Below are positions 25,631 through 35,208 of a stretch of DNA of 64,000 bases, piece after piece. The stretch is from NCBI RefSeq assembly GCF_018304965.1, contig NZ_JAGQED010000006.1, forward strand, positions 1 to 64,000. The letters run 5' to 3'. Source of the stretch: Collimonas antrihumi (lineage in GTDB: Bacteria; Pseudomonadota; Gammaproteobacteria; Burkholderiales; Burkholderiaceae_D). Both the position numbers and the translations under genes were made by a program. How positions within the stretch are numbered: position 1 is the stretch's first letter; each line of letters begins with the position of its first letter. Below the pieces are notes generated by a model. That model worked only from the letters and a program-made list of their open reading frames with translations. It made no database searches and was not told the DNA's origin.

Positions 25631-25690
25631 TCTTGTGTCAAACTTTTTTATCTTGAGTCAAACATTGTTATTTTGTGTCAGACTTTTTTA
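25631..25690. repeat. Three imperfect 20-bp tandem repeats
   Basis: The units are TCTTGTGTCAAACTTTTTTA, TCTTGAGTCAAACATTGTTA and TTTTGTGTCAGACTTTTTTA, head to tail. They end just before the resolvase homology starts. Tandem terminal repeats of about 20 bp are known from ends of some insertion sequences; which family is involved is not clear. Confidence 0.7.
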
Positions 25691-25696
25691 TTCGCC

Positions 25697-26082
25697 GATA
25701 ACTTGGCTGACGGCGTGGTAGAAGGCAATCTCGAGGATTTGCGCCGCATCGTGCAAACGCTGACGCAGCGCGGCGTACATATTGAATTCGTCAAGGAGCA
25801 TCTTTCTTTCACCGGCGAAGACTCGCCGATGGCGAACCTGATGCTGTCGGTCATGGGTGCATTCGCCAAGTTCGAACGCTCTCTGACCCATGAGCGCCAG
25901 CGTGAAAGTATCGCGTTAGCCAAACAGCGCGGTGCCTATCGCGGCCGCAAGAAATCGCTCACCGATCTGGAAATTGCCGGACTGCGGCAACGGGCCGCTG
26001 CCGGCGAACAAAAAAACCACTCGCTCGTGAATTCGGCATCAGTCGGGAAACGCTGTACCAACATTTGCGGACGACGGAGTAG
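25697..26082 (+). pseudogene. Tn3-type serine resolvase (TnpR), truncated and frameshifted
   Basis: The sequence encodes the middle and end of a resolvase/invertase: NLEDLRRIVQTLTQRGVHIE, FVKEHLSFTGEDSPMANLML and ERQRESIALAKQRGAYRGRK. The N-terminal about 60 residues with the catalytic serine are missing. At a run of seven A bases (about 26011) the frame is lost; one extra base restores PLAREFGISRETLYQHLRTT and a stop at 26080-26082, the expected HTH end. It is therefore a double-damaged remnant of a Tn3-family transposon. Positions 26083-26284 have no gene. Confidence 0.85.
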
Positions 26083-26284
26083 CGCATGCCACGCCGATCG
26101 CTCCTTGCGCTCCAGACAAACAAAGGGGTGGTATCAACCACGACTGGCACTGGTATGTTTTCGACTTTAATTGTAAGGAATAATTGTCCGTAATGATATT
26201 TTTTAGTTACAAATAGACTTCTTCCTTCTCGTAAATATCCGTTTTGTTTGTTACTCAAGGAAAGAAGCTGTCGATATCCAAAAC

Positions 26285-28102
26285 CTACTCAACAGTCACA
26301 GATTTTGCCAAATTCCGAGGCTTATCAACATCCGTCCCCCGCGCCAACGCAGTGTGATAAGCCAACAACTGCAATGGCACCACATGCAGAATCGGCGACA
26401 ACAAACCATAATTCTCCGGCAGCCGGATCACATGCACGCCATCGCTCGATTTGATATGCGAATCGGCATCGGCAAACACGTAAAGTTGGCCACCGCGAGC
26501 ACGCACTTCCTGCATGTTCGATTTCAGTTTTTCGATCAATGCATCATTCGGCGCCACAGTCACCACCGGCATTTCTTCAGTAACCAGCGCCAGCGGACCG
26601 TGCTTCAGTTCGCCAGCAGCATAGGCTTCTGCGTGGATGTACGTAATTTCCTTCAGCTTCAACGCACCTTCCAATGCAATCGGGTAGTGAATACCGCGAC
26701 CCAGGAACAATGCGTTTTCCTTGCGCGCGAAGGCTTCAGCCCAGGCAACGATATGCGGTTCCAGGGCCAGCACGCTTTGCAGCGCTGCAGGCAGGTGGCG
26801 CATAGCTTTCAGGTGAGCGGCTTCTTCTTCGTCGCTGAGGCGGCCTTTGCTTTGCGCGAGCGCCAGCGTCAGCAGGAACAGCGCGGCCAACTGGGTGGTG
26901 AAGGCCTTGGTCGAGGCGACGCCGACTTCAACCCCGGCGCGCGTGATGTAAGCCAGCGCACATTCGCGCACCATGGCGCTGGTGGCGACGTTGCAGATGG
27001 TCAGCGTATGTTGCATGCCTAGTGAGCGCGCATGTTTGAGCGCGGCCAGCGTGTCGGCGGTTTCACCGCTTTGGGTGATGGTGACGACCAGCGAGTTTGG
27101 ATTCGGCACGCTGTCGCGGTAGCGGTATTCGCTGGCGATCTCGACGTTGACCGGTATTTTTGCGACCGATTCGATCCAGTATTTGGCAGTCAGGCCGGCG
27201 TAGTAACTGGTGCCGCATGCCAGGATCAGGACTGAATCGATTTGCTTGAAGACGTTGAAGGCGCCGTCGCCGAACAGTTCCGGCATGATGCCGGTGACAC
27301 CTTCGAGGGTGTCGGCAATTGCGCGTGGCTGTTCAAAGATTTCTTTCTGCATGTAATGCTGATACGGCCCCAATTCGACCGCGCTGGTGTAGGCATGTAC
27401 GGTCTTGACTTCGCGTTCGACTGCTTTGCCGGCGGCGTCGACGATCCAGACGCGCTGCAATTGCAGGTCGACCACATCGCCTTCTTCCAGGTAAATGATC
27501 TGATCGGTGGTGCCGGCCAGCGCCATGGCGTCCGAGGCGACGAAATTCTGGCCTTGGCCGACGCCGACAATCAATGGCGAACCTTGGCGGGCAGCGACTA
27601 CGCGGTGCGGTTCATCCACGCAGAATACGGCAATCGCATAGGCGCCGGTCAGGCGTCGTACGGCTTGCTGCACGGTGGCAAACAGGTCGCCGTTATACAT
27701 ATGGTCGACCAGATGCGCGATTACCTCGGTGTCGGTCTGGCTTTCGAAGTGATAACCGGCGGCTTGCAGTTCGGCCCGCAGTTCATCGTGGTTTTCGATA
27801 ATGCCGTTGTGGACCAAGGCGATGCGGTCGCGCGAAAAATGCGGGTGGGCATTGTGAGTTGCAGGTGCGCCGTGGGTGGCCCAGCGGGTATGTGCAATTC
27901 CGGTGAAGCCCGACAGATGGGCTTTTTCGACTTGCATTTCCAGGTCTGCCACGCGCGAAGTGCTGCGCGAACGCTGCAATTTGCCATCTACGTGCAAGGC
28001 CACGCCGCATGAGTCGTAACCACGGTATTCGAGCCGTTTCAATCCTTCCAGCAGGATGGGCGTGACATTAATCTGGGCAACTGCTGCGACGATACCGCAC
28101 AT
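26285..28102 (-). CDS. glmS: Glutamine-fructose-6-phosphate aminotransferase
   Basis: A 605-aa enzyme making glucosamine-6-phosphate from fructose-6-phosphate and glutamine, the first step towards UDP-GlcNAc for peptidoglycan and LPS. Cys2 ([10 protein letters not shown]) is the amidotransferase nucleophile. [23 protein letters not shown] and [11 protein letters not shown] mark the Ntn domain (about 1-220). Two SIS sugar-isomerase domains follow ([23 protein letters not shown], then SIS2 with [20 protein letters not shown]), ending KSVTVE. It is full length and cytoplasmic. Oriented opposite to the Lrp gene; glmU, the later step, is 0.7 kb away. Confidence 0.98.
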   Translation of the reverse strand: MCGIVAAVAQINVTPILLEGLKRLEYRGYDSCGVALHVDGKLQRSRSTSRVADLEMQVEKAHLSGFTGIAHTRWATHGAPATHNAHPHFSRDRIALVHNGIIENHDELRAELQAAGYHFESQTDTEVIAHLVDHMYNGDLFATVQQAVRRLTGAYAIAVFCVDEPHRVVAARQGSPLIVGVGQGQNFVASDAMALAGTTDQIIYLEEGDVVDLQLQRVWIVDAAGKAVEREVKTVHAYTSAVELGPYQHYMQKEIFEQPRAIADTLEGVTGIMPELFGDGAFNVFKQIDSVLILACGTSYYAGLTAKYWIESVAKIPVNVEIASEYRYRDSVPNPNSLVVTITQSGETADTLAALKHARSLGMQHTLTICNVATSAMVRECALAYITRAGVEVGVASTKAFTTQLAALFLLTLALAQSKGRLSDEEEAAHLKAMRHLPAALQSVLALEPHIVAWAEAFARKENALFLGRGIHYPIALEGALKLKEITYIHAEAYAAGELKHGPLALVTEEMPVVTVAPNDALIEKLKSNMQEVRARGGQLYVFADADSHIKSSDGVHVIRLPENYGLLSPILHVVPLQLLAYHTALARGTDVDKPRNLAKSVTVE

Positions 28103-28264
28103 GGCTTTCCTCGTTGATTAGGTGAATGGGCGTATCTTAGGCCAGCGCTTATGAAATATGATTACTAAATTCATTGATATTTGACTGAATATTTCACTGC
28201 ATAAACTATGTGGAATATTATTTCATTTATACTTTAATTTATTCAATAAATTGCATATTTCCAT

Positions 28265-28729
28265 ATGGATATTGTTTTGGACGAGCTGGATAAGCGGATT
28301 TTGAATGCATTGCAGGTCGATGCAGCGCAAACCAATCATCAGCTGGCGCAACAGGTGCATGCGTCGCCGCCGACTTGTTTGCGGCGCGTTAAACGTCTGA
28401 CCGATGCCGGCATCATCTTGCGGCAAGTGGCGATTGTGGCGCCCGACAAGGTTGGCGCCGGCCTGACGGCGATTGTTGAAGTCACGCTCGATAATCAAGC
28501 CGCGGAACGCTTAGAGGAGTTTGAGGCGCTGGTGGCGAATGAGTCGATGCTGTTGCAATGTTACCGGGTGTCGCCGGGACCGGACTTCGTGCTGGTGGTG
28601 CAAGTGGCGGATATGGCGGCGTACCACGCGCTGGCGCACCAGCTGTTTGCCGCGCAAAAGAACGTGCGCAACGTGCGGACGTATTTTTCGATTTACCGCA
28701 GTAAGTTCGATACGCGGCTGGCCGTATAG
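28265..28729 (+). CDS. Lrp/AsnC-family transcriptional regulator
   Basis: A 154-aa regulator. The N-terminal HTH (about 5-60) reads LDELDKRILNALQVDAAQTN then LAQQVHASPPTCLRRVKRL, followed by the RAM ligand-binding domain (about 70-150, with CYRVSPGPDFVLVVQVADMA). It is divergent from glmS across a 162-bp AT-rich gap. It probably responds to an amino acid; its targets are not apparent. A strong hairpin follows. Confidence 0.93.
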   Translation: MDIVLDELDKRILNALQVDAAQTNHQLAQQVHASPPTCLRRVKRLTDAGIILRQVAIVAPDKVGAGLTAIVEVTLDNQAAERLEEFEALVANESMLLQCYRVSPGPDFVLVVQVADMAAYHALAHQLFAAQKNVRNVRTYFSIYRSKFDTRLAV

Positions 28730-28734
28730 AAGAA

Positions 28735-28756
28735 AACGCCGGTCGTAACCGGCGTT
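28735..28756. terminator. Hairpin AACGCCGGT-CGTA-ACCGGCGTT
   Basis: A perfect 9-bp GC-rich stem with a 4-nt loop sits just after the Lrp gene and before the convergent glmU stop. The right side leads into T-rich sequence and the left into TTCTTCTATAC on the other strand, so it could end both transcripts. Confidence 0.7.
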
Positions 28757-28792
28757 CATTCATTCCATCTGTTTCTGTTTTTGCTTCTGGTT

Positions 28793-30151
28793 TTATTTTT
28801 TTATCTTCACCGGCCGCTGCCAGCCGTCGATCGTGATTTGGCGTGCTCGCGAGACAGTCAGCTTGCCTTCCGGCGCATCCTTGGTCAGCGTGGTGCCGGC
28901 ACCCAGGGTCGCGCCTTTGCCCACGCGCACCGGCGCCACCAGCTGGCTGTCGCTGCCGATGAAAGCGTCGTCTTCGATGATGGTGCGGAATTTGTTGGCG
29001 CCGTCGTAGTTGCAGGTGATGGTGCCGGCGCCGATATTCACGCGCGACCCCACCGTGGCATCGCCGACATAGGCCAGGTGATTGGCTTTGCTGTGCGCGG
29101 CGATCTGGCTGTTTTTGACTTCGACGAAATTGCCGATATGGACGTCCTCACCAAGTTCGGTGCCGGGCCGCAAGCGTGCATAAGGCCCGATCTGGGAAGC
29201 GGCGCCGACCACCGCATCTTCGATGTGGCAGAACGGTTTGATGTTGGCGTCGCGGCCGATGCGGGCATTCTTGATGACGCAATGGGCGCCGATGACAGCG
29301 CCGTCTTCGATGCTGACTTCACCTTCGAAAATGCAGCCGACATCGATGCTGACGTCGCGTCCGCATTTCAGCGTGCCACGCACATCAAGGCGCGCCGGGT
29401 CGAGCAGGGTGACGCCTTGTTCCAGCAAACGTTCGGCGACGCTGCGTTGATGGATCCGCTCCAGTTCGGCTAGTTGCACCTTGCTGTTGACACCGAGGGT
29501 TTCCGCGACAGTGTCAGGCTGGGCCGATACCACGGGTGTGCCGTCAGCGACGGCGCTGGCGACGATATCGGTCAGATAGTATTCGCCTTGGGCATTGTTG
29601 TTGGACAGGCCCGCCAGCCATTTTTTGAATTGCGCGGTTGGCGCCACCATGATGCCGGTATTGCATTCCCGGATTGCACGCTGCTCCGGCGAAGCGTCTT
29701 TTTGCTCGACGATGCTGACGATTTTGTTGTGTTCACGGACGATGCGGCCGTAACCGGTCGGGTCAGGCAGATCTACCGTCAGGATTGCCAGTTTGTCGTT
29801 GCCGGCACTGTCGATCAGCCGTTGCAGCGTGCTGCTGGCGATCAGAGGCACATCGCCATAGAGCACCAGGGTAGGCACGGCGTCGTCCAGATGCGAGGCG
29901 GCTTGCGCCACTGCATGTCCGGTGCCGAGTTGCGGCTCTTGTTTGGCGAACACCAGGTCTGCAGCTGCCAGCGAGCGCGGTACGGCGTCGCCGCCATGAC
30001 CGTAGATGACGCACAAGGTGGTGGGAGACAGGGCACGCGCTGCGCTGATCACATGTGACAGCAGCGGTTTGCCCGCCAGCGGGTGCAACACTTTTGGCAG
30101 CGCGGACTGCATGCGCTTGCCCATGCCGGCAGCGAGAATGACAACGTTCAT
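28793..30151 (-). CDS. glmU: Bifunctional GlcN-1-P acetyltransferase / GlcNAc-1-P uridyltransferase
   Basis: A 452-aa enzyme completing UDP-GlcNAc synthesis. The N-terminal nucleotidyltransferase has [20 protein letters not shown] and GYGRIVRE. The C-terminal left-handed beta-helix (about 255-440) with many hexapeptide repeats ([31 protein letters not shown]) is the acetyltransferase. The start at 30151 ([11 protein letters not shown]) matches the family; the open frame upstream adds about 40 unrelated residues. It forms a pathway pair with glmS nearby, though it is a separate transcription unit. Confidence 0.97.
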   Translation of the reverse strand: MNVVILAAGMGKRMQSALPKVLHPLAGKPLLSHVISAARALSPTTLCVIYGHGGDAVPRSLAAADLVFAKQEPQLGTGHAVAQAASHLDDAVPTLVLYGDVPLIASSTLQRLIDSAGNDKLAILTVDLPDPTGYGRIVREHNKIVSIVEQKDASPEQRAIRECNTGIMVAPTAQFKKWLAGLSNNNAQGEYYLTDIVASAVADGTPVVSAQPDTVAETLGVNSKVQLAELERIHQRSVAERLLEQGVTLLDPARLDVRGTLKCGRDVSIDVGCIFEGEVSIEDGAVIGAHCVIKNARIGRDANIKPFCHIEDAVVGAASQIGPYARLRPGTELGEDVHIGNFVEVKNSQIAAHSKANHLAYVGDATVGSRVNIGAGTITCNYDGANKFRTIIEDDAFIGSDSQLVAPVRVGKGATLGAGTTLTKDAPEGKLTVSRARQITIDGWQRPVKIKK

Positions 30152-30373
30152 GGTCGATAGAGAAAGGGTAGTGGAAAGGGTAGAGAAAGAATTGGTGGGA
30201 AATTTTATCATGCGCGGTAGCTGCAAAATCAGCATGCGTATTGCATGCATGATAAGGCGATGACAACGCAACCGGGTTGGCCTGGCGGCTTTGACTGCAG
30301 AAAAGAAATCGCCTCAAGACCGCATGCGCGGCATTGAGGCGAAATCAAGTCTGCCAAGCTGATCAGGCGAAGA

Positions 30374-30967
30374 TTAATACCGTTGCCAGAAACCGCCCGA
30401 GAACGACCAGCTGTTGCCATTGCGGACCCAATGCCCCGGTGCCCAGAAATAACCGTCGCGGCGCGCTTCCCAATGACCGTTGACCCAGTCGTGGCGACCG
30501 TTGTTCCAACGCCAGTAACCATCGATCCAGACATGATTAGGACTAGGCGCCGGTGTAATGACTTCGATCCGCGGCGGTGGCGGCGCAACGGTGATCACGA
30601 CCGGTGGCGCGCTGTTGTAAGTGTTGTTGATCGTTACCCAGGCGCCGCCATGGTATATCCACTGGCCGCCTTCGTTGGTCCAGTAGGCGTGCCGGTACAC
30701 CATGTTTTGCCGCGCTTGTTCCCAATGACCGTTATTCCAGACGTAGCGGTTGTTCTCCCACTTCCAGTGACCGGCGATCCAGTAAGAATCCGGATAGGGA
30801 GCCGGCGGCACCACTTCCACCAGCGGCGCCGGCGGTGCTTGCACTACTTTGACTTCGCGGTATTCGACACGGGTGCGGGGCGGTTCTACTACGCAGCCGG
30901 CAAGCGACGCGGTGGCCGCTGCTACAGCTGACAAGACGAGATAACGTTGAAAACGACGGCGGTTCAT
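30374..30967 (-). CDS. YXWGXW-type repeat lipoprotein
   Basis: A 197-aa exported protein with a lipoprotein signal ending LAGC (Cys25). The mature part is Pro-rich, then rich in repeated Trp/Gly/His motifs (YWIAGHWKWENNRYVWNNGH, YFWAPGHWVRNGNSW). The repeats resemble the YXWGXW motif found in envelope proteins of beta- and gammaproteobacteria. It presumably sits in the outer membrane; function unknown. It is a lone gene between glmU and the yegP-like gene. Confidence 0.85.
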   Translation of the reverse strand: MNRRRFQRYLVLSAVAAATASLAGCVVEPPRTRVEYREVKVVQAPPAPLVEVVPPAPYPDSYWIAGHWKWENNRYVWNNGHWEQARQNMVYRHAYWTNEGGQWIYHGGAWVTINNTYNSAPPVVITVAPPPPRIEVITPAPSPNHVWIDGYWRWNNGRHDWVNGHWEARRDGYFWAPGHWVRNGNSWSFSGGFWQRY

Positions 30968-31114
30968 TTATGTCTCCAGAAAAAGATCCTGGGTATTAAA
31001 CGGTTTGCCGTCAGGAATGAATACAGGGCTTACAAATAGTTGCAAATGGCGTTGCAAATAGCGTTGCAAATAGTCGCCGCAGACGCCAGTCGTTTGCGCC
31101 GCCTGGCCGCCTGT

Positions 31115-31447
31115 TCAGGCTTCGTCTGTGACGTCGGTACTGGGGCCGTTCTTCTTTACCGCATCGATGCCGGCGTCGCGCGCGCTGGTGGTGGTGTACA
31201 TCTGGCTGCTGCCGATGACCTGGTGATTCGCCGCTTTCAGGTTGAAATAGAATTTGCCGTTGGAAGCCTGGTTGCGGCTGTAGCGGTCGTCTTGGGTGCT
31301 GTTGTTCTGGACCGAGGCGATGCCGTTTTCGGCGGATGCCTTGGCAACATACATTTCGCTATTCAGGACCACTTCGCCGTTGCTAGAGTAGAGCAGGAAA
31401 TAGTACTGTCCATCCACCGACTTCTTGAGAACATAGGACCCTGCCAT
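31115..31447 (-). CDS. DUF1508 protein (YegP-like, two repeats)
   Basis: A 110-aa protein consisting of two tandem DUF1508 units (about 1-52 and 53-102). The first is MAGSYVLKKSVDGQYYFLLY with NGEVVLNSEMY; the second is NQASNGKFYFNLKAANHQVI with GSSQMYTT. This is the YegP family, small soluble proteins of unknown function. GGAG precedes the ATG at 31447 (…AGGAGAAGCTCAATGGC). A longer frame from 31540 has no support. Confidence 0.9.
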   Translation of the reverse strand: MAGSYVLKKSVDGQYYFLLYSSNGEVVLNSEMYVAKASAENGIASVQNNSTQDDRYSRNQASNGKFYFNLKAANHQVIGSSQMYTTTSARDAGIDAVKKNGPSTDVTDEA

Positions 31448-31606
31448 TGAGCTTCTCCTGATAAGTTGCCGACCATGCAACGGCGCAAATCGCTCTGGAT
31501 ATTCAGCCGATGATAAAGCCGAGCATCCAGCTGATTGCACTTGATCGCTGCTGGTCCGCTTTGATTATATAGTCCGGCCGGGAATCCGATACGGGGATCG
31601 GGCAAA

Positions 31607-32608
31607 TTAATCCACGGATCGTAACGGAATAATGCTGGCCATTGTGGCCGGCGTCGAGCAAGGATCGTCGTCAAAGGCGATATCGCCGTTGGGATCGGCA
31701 ATCCCGCTCGCCTTCAGTTCGGTGAAGCGGAACAGGTTGCGGTCCATCAGGTGCGATGGCGCGACAGTCGACAGCGAGGAGAAAATGTTTTCCACCCGCC
31801 CCGGGAATTTCTTTTCCCAATCGCGCAACATGCCCTTGATCTGCTTGCGCTGCAGGTTTTCCTGGCTGCCGCACAGGTCGCACGGAATGATAGGGAACTG
31901 CTTGACCTCTGCGTAGCGGCTGAGGTCGGCTTCTTTCACGTAAGCCAGCGGCCGGATCACGATTTGCTTGCCATCGTCCGATTGCAGCTTGGCCGGCATG
32001 CTCTTCAGTTTGCCGCCGAAGAACATGTTCAGGAAGAAGGTTTCCATGATGTCGTCGCGATGATGGCCGAGCGCCACCTTGGTCGCGCCAAGTTCGGTGG
32101 CGACCCGATACAAAATGCCGCGCCGCAGGCGTGAGCACAGGGAGCAGGTGGTCTTCCCTTCCGGGATCAGGCGCTTGACGATGCTGTAGGTATCCTGGTT
32201 TTCGATATGGTAGGCAACGCCCAGCTTGTCCAGGTAGGCCGGCAAGATATGGTCGGGGAAATTCGGCTGTTTCTGATCCAGGTTCACCGCGACGATCTCG
32301 AAATTGATCGGCGCCCGTTCGCGCAAGGTCATCAGGATATCCAGCAGGGCGTAACTATCCTTGCCGCCGGACAGGCAGACCATCACCTTGTCGCCGTCTT
32401 CGATCATGTTGAAATCGCCGATCGCCTGGCCAACCTGGCGGCACAGGCGCTTGTGCAATTTATTGTTTTCGTGCGCGACTTTGTCGACGCTCTTCTGGCT
32501 GGGAGCGCTCGCGGCGCTGTCGGCCTGAGCTGACACTGGCGCGAGTGCCGATAATGGGTCTTGCATAAGGACTTCCTGTTTCAATAGCTCATTCATGGTG
32601 ACACTCAT
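31607..32608 (-). CDS. ttcA: tRNA 2-thiocytidine biosynthesis protein
   Basis: A 333-aa PP-loop ATPase that thiolates C32 of certain tRNAs. The PP-loop is SGGKDS (80-85). Cys155 and Cys158 (CSLC) and Cys243/Cys246 (CDLC) provide ligands for the Fe-S cluster. [20 protein letters not shown] and [20 protein letters not shown] are family signatures. Length slightly exceeds the usual about 310 through an N-terminal Ala/Ser-rich extension. It is last in a tight cluster with the SDR gene and folB (12-bp gap). Confidence 0.96.
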   Translation of the reverse strand: MSVTMNELLKQEVLMQDPLSALAPVSAQADSAASAPSQKSVDKVAHENNKLHKRLCRQVGQAIGDFNMIEDGDKVMVCLSGGKDSYALLDILMTLRERAPINFEIVAVNLDQKQPNFPDHILPAYLDKLGVAYHIENQDTYSIVKRLIPEGKTTCSLCSRLRRGILYRVATELGATKVALGHHRDDIMETFFLNMFFGGKLKSMPAKLQSDDGKQIVIRPLAYVKEADLSRYAEVKQFPIIPCDLCGSQENLQRKQIKGMLRDWEKKFPGRVENIFSSLSTVAPSHLMDRNLFRFTELKASGIADPNGDIAFDDDPCSTPATMASIIPLRSVD

Positions 32609-32620
32609 GGGGATTCGGTT

Positions 32621-33019
32621 TCAGGCTTTCGGTTTGATCCGAAACACTTCGACGCCAACCGAGCGGCAATCGGGATAGGCGTCAGGTTTCTCGGAGGATA
32701 CCCGTACCGCGCGCACCCTCGGGTGCAGCAGCATGGCGTTGACGAGGTCGTCGCACAGGGTTTCCTGCAAATGGATATGGCCTTGCGCCATGCGCTTTGC
32801 CACGGTATTGCGCATGAAATTGTAATCCAGCACGTCATCCACATGATCTTTGGTGGGCGTCGACAAAGCCAGGGGCACAAACAGGTCGACATTGATCAGC
32901 GCGCGTTGCGTGCCTTGTTTTTCGGATTCGTAGACGCCGATATTGATCTGCACTTCGTAGTCGCGCAGGAACAGGCGGCGGCAATCGCTAAGGTCGGGGT
33001 GGATGAGTGCGGAGAGCAT
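32621..33019 (-). CDS. folB: Dihydroneopterin aldolase
   Basis: A 132-aa enzyme of folate synthesis that splits dihydroneopterin into hydroxymethyldihydropterin and glycolaldehyde. Features are FLRDYEVQINIGVYESEKQG (the conserved I-G-V-Y-x-x-E), a beta strand ALINVDLFVPL, DVLDYNFMRN and VSSEKPDAYPDCRSVGVEVF (the Lys-Pro-x-A motif with catalytic Lys). The start at 33019 is preferred; the open frame to 33100 adds no family sequence. It is 7 bp from the upstream pteridine-reductase-like SDR gene. Confidence 0.93.
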   Translation of the reverse strand: MLSALIHPDLSDCRRLFLRDYEVQINIGVYESEKQGTQRALINVDLFVPLALSTPTKDHVDDVLDYNFMRNTVAKRMAQGHIHLQETLCDDLVNAMLLHPRVRAVRVSSEKPDAYPDCRSVGVEVFRIKPKA

Positions 33020-33026
33020 GATATTT

Positions 33027-33824
33027 TCAGTGAGGATGGGATGATTTGCCGTGAGCGGCACCTTGGTCCCGTGGGTCGGGATACAAATGTTGGCCGCCAT
33101 CGACCACTAGTGTACTGCCGGTAATGGCGGAGGAGGAGGCGATAAAACAAACTGTCGCCGCGATGTCTTCTAAAGTGGCCGGCAATCTCGGTTGCTGGCC
33201 GTTTGTTGTCAATGGCATGGTCAATGAGGGGGCAACGCCTGCTACCCGCAGCTGCGGCGCGTAAGCCTGCGCCAGCAAGGCGGTGGCGCTGTGCAGCGCT
33301 GCTTTTGACAGTGTATACGACAGGAAATCCGGCTGGGGGTTGAACAGCTTTTGATCCAGCACATTGATCACCACCGCTTGCGCGCCTTCGTTCTTGAGGG
33401 TAGCAGCATACAGCGCCTGCGCCAACAGGATCGGGGCGGCGAGATTGTTCTGCATGTGACGCTCCAGGCTTGCCGAGGAAAAGCTGGCAGGGTTGTCGTG
33501 TTCCATGTGGCTGGCATTATTGACGATGCAGCTGATGTAACCGAGTCCGCCGAGTTGCTGCATCGCACGCGGTAGCAGCGTATTTATTTCAGTTTCCTCG
33601 GTCAGCCCGCACTGGATGGCGACGGCCTGCGTGCCCAGCGCCTGGCATTCCTGCACCAATGCCGAGAGCGCCGGCGCTGTGCTGTCATCCTGATAATGCA
33701 GCGCCAGATGCCAACCCCGTTGCGCCAGCGCCAGCGCAACGGCGCGGCCGACCGGACTGGCGGCGTCGGTGACAAGGGCAACGGTTGGGGCAACTGGTGT
33801 AGGCATGGGTGTAGGCAGATTCAT
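33027..33824 (-). CDS. SDR-family oxidoreductase, pteridine reductase/FolM-like
   Basis: A 265-aa short-chain dehydrogenase. The cofactor motif is degenerate (TDAASPVGRAVA). NNAS (102-105) and the catalytic YTLSK (Tyr170, Lys174) are present. The usual catalytic Ser is replaced by Asp157, 13 residues before Tyr; Asp-Tyr-Lys with this spacing is the arrangement of pteridine reductases (PTR1) and FolM. The gene lies directly upstream of folB in one operon, so dihydromonapterin/dihydrofolate reduction is likely. Assignment as FolM is inference from these two facts. Confidence 0.8.
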   Translation of the reverse strand: MNLPTPMPTPVAPTVALVTDAASPVGRAVALALAQRGWHLALHYQDDSTAPALSALVQECQALGTQAVAIQCGLTEETEINTLLPRAMQQLGGLGYISCIVNNASHMEHDNPASFSSASLERHMQNNLAAPILLAQALYAATLKNEGAQAVVINVLDQKLFNPQPDFLSYTLSKAALHSATALLAQAYAPQLRVAGVAPSLTMPLTTNGQQPRLPATLEDIAATVCFIASSSAITGSTLVVDGGQHLYPDPRDQGAAHGKSSHPH

Positions 33825-33988
33825 TTACGCAAACTCATGTTCGCAAATTCAGGTGTGCAAATTTATGCACGAATGTTATCTGATCATTATCGCTGAACGG
33901 GATTCCAGACGCGTGGCCAGACACTTATTTGCACTGTTTCAATAGCTTCGATTGCTTTCAGCCTGGCGTTATCTTCTACAATAGCGCC

Positions 33989-35173
33989 ATGCAACTGCAA
34001 TTACCCGAAGCTTCGGTCGAAGCACAGCGCGCATCGCGCCTGTTACACAATCTGATCGCCACTGAAATCCGCCTGCAACATGGCTGGATTTCATTCGCGC
34101 GTTATATGGAACTGCTGCTGTACGCGCCGGATCTCGGTTATTACAGCGGCGGCGCGGCAAAATTGGGCAAAGACGGTGATTTTACAACCGCGCCCGAGAT
34201 TACGCCGCTTTTTGGCGCAACTTTGGCCCATTTGACAACAGAATTACTGGTTTCGTCGCCTGCGCTGCAGCCGCAGATACTGGAATTCGGCGCGGGTAGC
34301 GGTCAGCTCGCCTATGACATCCTGACCGAATTGGCCTCCGGCGAAAACGGGTCTGTCGGACTGCAAGCTTATTACATTGTCGAATTGTCAGCTGAGTTGC
34401 GGGCGCGTCAGCAGCTCAAATTGCAGGCATTTCCGCAAGTGCAGTGGCTGGATCGCTTGCCCGAGTCCTTTTCCGGTGTGGTGATCGGCAACGAAGTGCT
34501 GGATGCAATGCCGGTCGAACTGGTGCTGCGCGGCGCTGAAGGCTGGCTCCAGCGCGGAGTCGGCCTGAGCCAAACCGGTGCGGATGGCGGCGATGGTCAA
34601 TTTATCTACATCGATCGTCCGGCTGAACCGGCGTTGATAGCGCAAATCCCCGATGCAGAATCACTGACTGTAGGCCATCTGACTGAAGTGCATCCGGTGG
34701 CGATCGGTTTCATGCGCTCGCTGGGCACGATGCTGAAGGCGGGGCAGGGCGGCGTTGCCCTGTTCATCGACTATGGTTTCCCCGCCGCGGAATATTATCT
34801 GCAGCAACGCGATCAAGGTACGCTGATGTGCCACTACCGTCATCACGCCCATCCCGATCCGTTTTACCTGCCGGGTTTGCAGGACGTCACTGCGCACGTC
34901 GATTTCACCGCGATGGCAGTCGCCGCCCTCGATACCGGGCTGGATCTGCTGGGCTATAGCAGTCAAGCTGCTTTCCTGCTGGAAGCCGGGATCGGCAAAT
35001 TATTGCTGCGCACGCCGCCAGAGAATGCGCTTGCCTATCTGCCGCAAGCCAATGCTTTGCAAAAACTGGTGTCGCCGGCCGAGATGGGCGAGTTGTTCAA
35101 GGTTCTGGCAGTAGGCATCAATGCCGAGTTGCCGGCGCGCTTTGCCAGCCACGATCGCAGTCACCGCCTTTGA
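33989..35173 (+). CDS. SAM-dependent methyltransferase, MidA/NDUFAF7 (DUF185) family
   Basis: A 394-aa protein. FARYMELLLYAPDLGYYSGG opens the family domain; the SAM-binding loop is QILEFGAGSGQLAYD, with GVVIGNEVLDAMPVELV and LFIDYGFPAAEYYLQQRDQG later. The mitochondrial homologue methylates an arginine of complex I; the bacterial target is less certain. The ATG at 33989 is preferred because homology starts just after it; an upstream frame to 33929 is possible. It is divergent from the SDR/folB/ttcA genes and followed by the DUF2905 gene. Confidence 0.9.
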   Translation: MQLQLPEASVEAQRASRLLHNLIATEIRLQHGWISFARYMELLLYAPDLGYYSGGAAKLGKDGDFTTAPEITPLFGATLAHLTTELLVSSPALQPQILEFGAGSGQLAYDILTELASGENGSVGLQAYYIVELSAELRARQQLKLQAFPQVQWLDRLPESFSGVVIGNEVLDAMPVELVLRGAEGWLQRGVGLSQTGADGGDGQFIYIDRPAEPALIAQIPDAESLTVGHLTEVHPVAIGFMRSLGTMLKAGQGGVALFIDYGFPAAEYYLQQRDQGTLMCHYRHHAHPDPFYLPGLQDVTAHVDFTAMAVAALDTGLDLLGYSSQAAFLLEAGIGKLLLRTPPENALAYLPQANALQKLVSPAEMGELFKVLAVGINAELPARFASHDRSHRL

Positions 35174-35208
35174 GTGCAAGATGATGAGCATAAGATGATG
35201 AGTACAAG

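Larger units (their letters stand above)
25555..26182. repeat. 26-bp direct repeats flanking a decayed resolvase
   Basis: GTTTTTGACTTTAATTGTAA and the following GGAATA (25555-25580) recur at 26157-26182 with one mismatch (GTTTTCGAC...). The first 12 bases are the complement of the repeats at 18955-19088. The interval contains a truncated resolvase and three 20-bp tandem repeats, so it is probably mobile-element debris. Confidence 0.7.
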
